A stretch of 5,782 nucleotides of DNA from JALOAR01 sp041649615 (GTDB lineage Bacteria; Patescibacteriota; Minisyncoccia; UBA6257; Colwellbacteraceae): the NCBI GenBank assembly GCA_041649615.1, contig JBAZMT010000049.1:1-5782 (forward strand), written 5' to 3'. Below the pieces are notes generated by a model that was given only the letters and a program-made list of their open reading frames with translations, did not search any database and was not told the DNA's origin. This document shows positions 4,653-5,782 of the stretch, one piece after another. Each line of letters opens with the position of its first letter. Position 1 is the stretch's first letter. The position numbers were made by a program, and so were the translations under genes.

Positions 4653-4719
4653 GTCACGCCTGTGGCGTGACGCTAGCGTTGGAGCCCCCTTAGGGGGGCG
4701 TGCGTGCGCGTAGCGCACG
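4653..4719. repeat. Cluster of consecutive perfect hairpins
   Basis: Four palindromic elements lie in 67 bases. GTCACGCC/GGCGTGAC is at 4653-4671 with a 3-base loop; the palindrome ACGCTAGCGT is at 4670-4679; GCCCCC/GGGGGC is at 4684-4699 with loop TTAG; CGTGCGC/GCGCACG is at 4703-4719 with loop GTA. GGGGGGCGT occurs at 4693-4701 and again at 4725-4733, so 4684-4691 can alternatively pair with 4723-4731 and enclose the last hairpin. Confidence 0.7.
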
Positions 4720-4791
4720 ACCAAGGGGGGCGTAGCGTCTTCCGATCTCTGCGCGGGACGGGGCGGCAGAGCAGAAAACTGCAAACCTACA

Positions 4792-4822
4792 TTGACCCGC
4801 GGCCGGATCTGGGGATTCTAAT
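4792..4822 (+). promoter_or_regulatory. Possible sigma-70-type promoter before the hydrolase gene
   Basis: TTGACC at 4792-4797 and TCTAAT at 4817-4822 each match five of six consensus bases, with a long 19-base spacer. Transcription would begin near the ATG at 4829, implying a very short or absent leader, which fits the lack of a good Shine-Dalgarno there. This is pattern matching only; the spacing is at the edge of what is accepted. Confidence 0.3.
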
Positions 4823-4828
4823 GGTGGC

Positions 4829-5425
4829 ATGCGTTCATTCTGGATAGCTGGCGCGGGACTGACAGCACTTGGGGTGCTCGCAATTGCGCGAGGTCGGACT
4901 GTGCGGGGTCGGTCGCATGCGCCGAAGGCTTCTGCGGCGATGCACGTCAAGGCTCGTGTGGATGCCGTGGACGCGTTCACGGACGTAGTCCATGTGCGGC
5001 CGTCGCTGAACGAGCTGCGGATCCTCGAAGCCGTGGCGTTGCACGAGACAACATTTGGGGCGGGTTGGAAAGGAGCGGGCGTCGGGTCGAACAACATGGG
5101 AGCGATCCACGCAACGTCGAGTTGGACGGGGGATACCTTCCAGGCGGTCGACACCGAACCGACGAGCACGGGTGGTGCAACGACCTACGAGCAGGCCTTC
5201 CGCAAGTACCCATCTGCGGTCGAGGGTTGGAAGGATCTAGTTCGCGAGCTGTACCTGCGCCGCTCGAGCGTGCGCAAGGCAGCGGCAACGGGCAACCCGT
5301 TGAGCGTCGCGCGAGCCATGTACGCAACGAAGTACTTCCGCGGCCAAGGGGCGACGGACGACGAACGCATTCGCGGCTACGCCCAAGCGTTGGCGGATAT
5401 GCTTTGGGAGATTGATCGTGCCTAG
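4829..5425 (+). CDS. Membrane-anchored peptidoglycan hydrolase (lysozyme/glucosaminidase-like)
   Basis: 198 residues. Residues 4-20 are a membrane span (FWIAGAGLTALGVLAIA) followed by a basic stretch (RGRTVRGRSH), giving an N-terminal signal anchor. The catalytic domain spans about 60-196. LHETTFG (71-77) holds the probable catalytic Glu73; SNNMGAI (87-93) matches the SNNxFGI-type motif of glucosaminidases; FRKYPSAVEGWKDLV (124-138) and YATKYF (165-170) match the later conserved blocks of that fold. It should cleave the glycan strands of peptidoglycan, as in phage lysis or virion-associated entry enzymes; the exact bond is not decided by sequence. The anchor argues for a membrane- or virion-bound enzyme rather than a free endolysin. 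It stands first after the structured non-coding region. The ribosome site is poor. Confidence 0.82.
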   Translation: MRSFWIAGAGLTALGVLAIARGRTVRGRSHAPKASAAMHVKARVDAVDAFTDVVHVRPSLNELRILEAVALHETTFGAGWKGAGVGSNNMGAIHATSSWTGDTFQAVDTEPTSTGGATTYEQAFRKYPSAVEGWKDLVRELYLRRSSVRKAAATGNPLSVARAMYATKYFRGQGATDDERIRGYAQALADMLWEIDRA

Positions 5426-5454
5426 CGCACCCGAACCGTAAGGACAATTTTTCG

Positions 5455-5782
5455 ATGACCAAGCTGACACTGCAAGAACGATTCAAGCTCAACCGGACGA
5501 AGCAACTGCGGCGCCTCGACGAGCTCGACAACGAGCTCGACGAGGAGGGATTGCCGAAGCTCGCGAGCCAGGATCAGAAATACATCGCGCTGCGGCGTGA
5601 GTATGACGACCTCGAACGGGAGTTCGACCAACGCCACCTGCGGCAGTTCGGTAGCCAATCCGTTGCCATCTATGGTGGCGAGGGGGGCAAGACAGTGACC
5701 TCGATCGCTGCCGTTGCAGGCCTGAGGCCCCCCAAGAAGAAAGCGAAGGCGAAGGCAAAGCCAAAGCGCAGGTTCCGGATCT
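5455..5782 (+). CDS. Coiled-coil protein with basic tail, 3' end beyond the window
   Basis: ATG 5455 follows AAGGA at 5440-5444 at acceptable spacing, 29 bases after the hydrolase stop. The visible 109 residues have no stop codon. Residues 4-64 are a long charged coiled-coil helix (LDELDNELDEEGL, REYDDLEREFDQRH). Residues 66-90 are small and hydrophobic (SVAIYGGEGGKTVTSIAAV). Residues 91-109 are a Lys/Ala/Arg tract (KKKAKAKAKPKRRFR) likely to bind nucleic acid or acidic surfaces. The open frame at the right edge continues in phase with the frame at the left edge. If the molecule is circular, this protein would run on into the zinc-ribbon-like and acidic segments and total 225 residues. The family is not recognised. 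Confidence 0.7.
   Translation, partial: MTKLTLQERFKLNRTKQLRRLDELDNELDEEGLPKLASQDQKYIALRREYDDLEREFDQRHLRQFGSQSVAIYGGEGGKTVTSIAAVAGLRPPKKKAKAKAKPKRRFRI

Larger units (their letters stand above)
4000..4828. other. 829-base non-coding region dense in inverted repeats; candidate origin/packaging region
   Basis: No open frame here has a ribosome site and a coherent protein; the frames that exist on both strands cross the hairpins and have random-looking composition. In order, the region holds a 9-bp hairpin (4022-4060), a branched inverted repeat (4066-4152), a terminator-like hairpin (4166-4211), a hairpin with alternative pairings (4234-4267), a 13-bp hairpin (4339-4376), a G-quadruplex motif on the - strand (4398-4420), a run of short perfect hairpins (4653-4719), a 6-bp stem (4747-4771) and a possible promoter (4792-4822). 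Single-stranded DNA phages keep their strand origins and packaging signal in one such structured intergenic region, so I infer a similar role. No known nicking site was recognised. Confidence 0.55.

Noticed and set aside
5671..5694. Walker A-like string YGGEGGKT in the 5455 protein
   Set aside because: The first position is Tyr rather than Gly or Ala, and no Walker B or ATPase-length domain follows in the visible sequence or in the circular extension.
1..5782. HUH replication initiator, Zot-type ATPase, integrase, transposase, tRNA or CRISPR array
   Set aside because: I looked for the characteristic motifs and repeats on both strands and found none I could support.

Overview
Every convincing gene in this GC-rich window lies on the + strand. 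There are thirteen, all short (47 to 200 residues), packed end to end with gaps of a few bases or 4-8 base overlaps, several of them GTGA or ATGA couplings. At least eight encode proteins with one clear hydrophobic segment. The only recognisable enzyme is an N-terminally membrane-anchored peptidoglycan hydrolase of the lysozyme/glucosaminidase type (4829-5425). No tRNA, rRNA, CRISPR array, transposase, integrase, replication protein, packaging ATPase or large capsid protein is visible. The layout looks like the structural block of a small virus, most like single-stranded DNA or membrane-containing phages of a Gram-negative, high-GC host. The host assignment is weak and rests on base composition, one lipobox-like motif and the muralytic enzyme.

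Layout: 39-350 encodes a protein with a zinc-ribbon-like cysteine pattern and an acidic tail. 354-749, 746-937, 934-1125 and 1118-1462 form a chain of small membrane or exported proteins. 1466-1912 is a tail-anchored protein, and 1916-2518 an N-terminally anchored protein with a Thr-rich stalk. 2530-2673 is a very basic 47-residue protein and 2678-2878 a 66-residue single-pass protein with coat-like architecture. 2875-3072 is a small soluble helical protein, 3069-3668 a second tail-anchored protein, and 3691-3999 a small helical protein. The 829 bases from 4000 to 4828 carry no convincing gene but are crowded with inverted repeats: a 21-base arm pair that can fold as a branched structure, a terminator-like hairpin, a 13-bp hairpin, a run of perfect hairpins at 4653-4719, a G-quadruplex motif on the - strand and a possible promoter just before 4829. 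The muralytic enzyme gene and a coiled-coil/basic-tail gene that runs off the right edge complete the window.

The most interesting observation is that the two ends of the window join in frame. The open reading frame leaving the right edge (from 5455) continues through the first 38 bases into the 39-350 frame, giving one 225-residue protein if the molecule is a 5782-base circle. In that model there is one transcription unit starting near 4800, running once round and ending just after 3999, with a single structured intergenic region holding terminator, candidate origin/packaging structure and promoter. This is the plan of a small single-stranded DNA phage genome or a phage satellite. Circularity is an inference: a one-in-three frame coincidence in a fragment of a larger genome is not excluded. 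If the circle is complete, the absence of a recognisable replication initiator and capsid protein would make it an unusual element.
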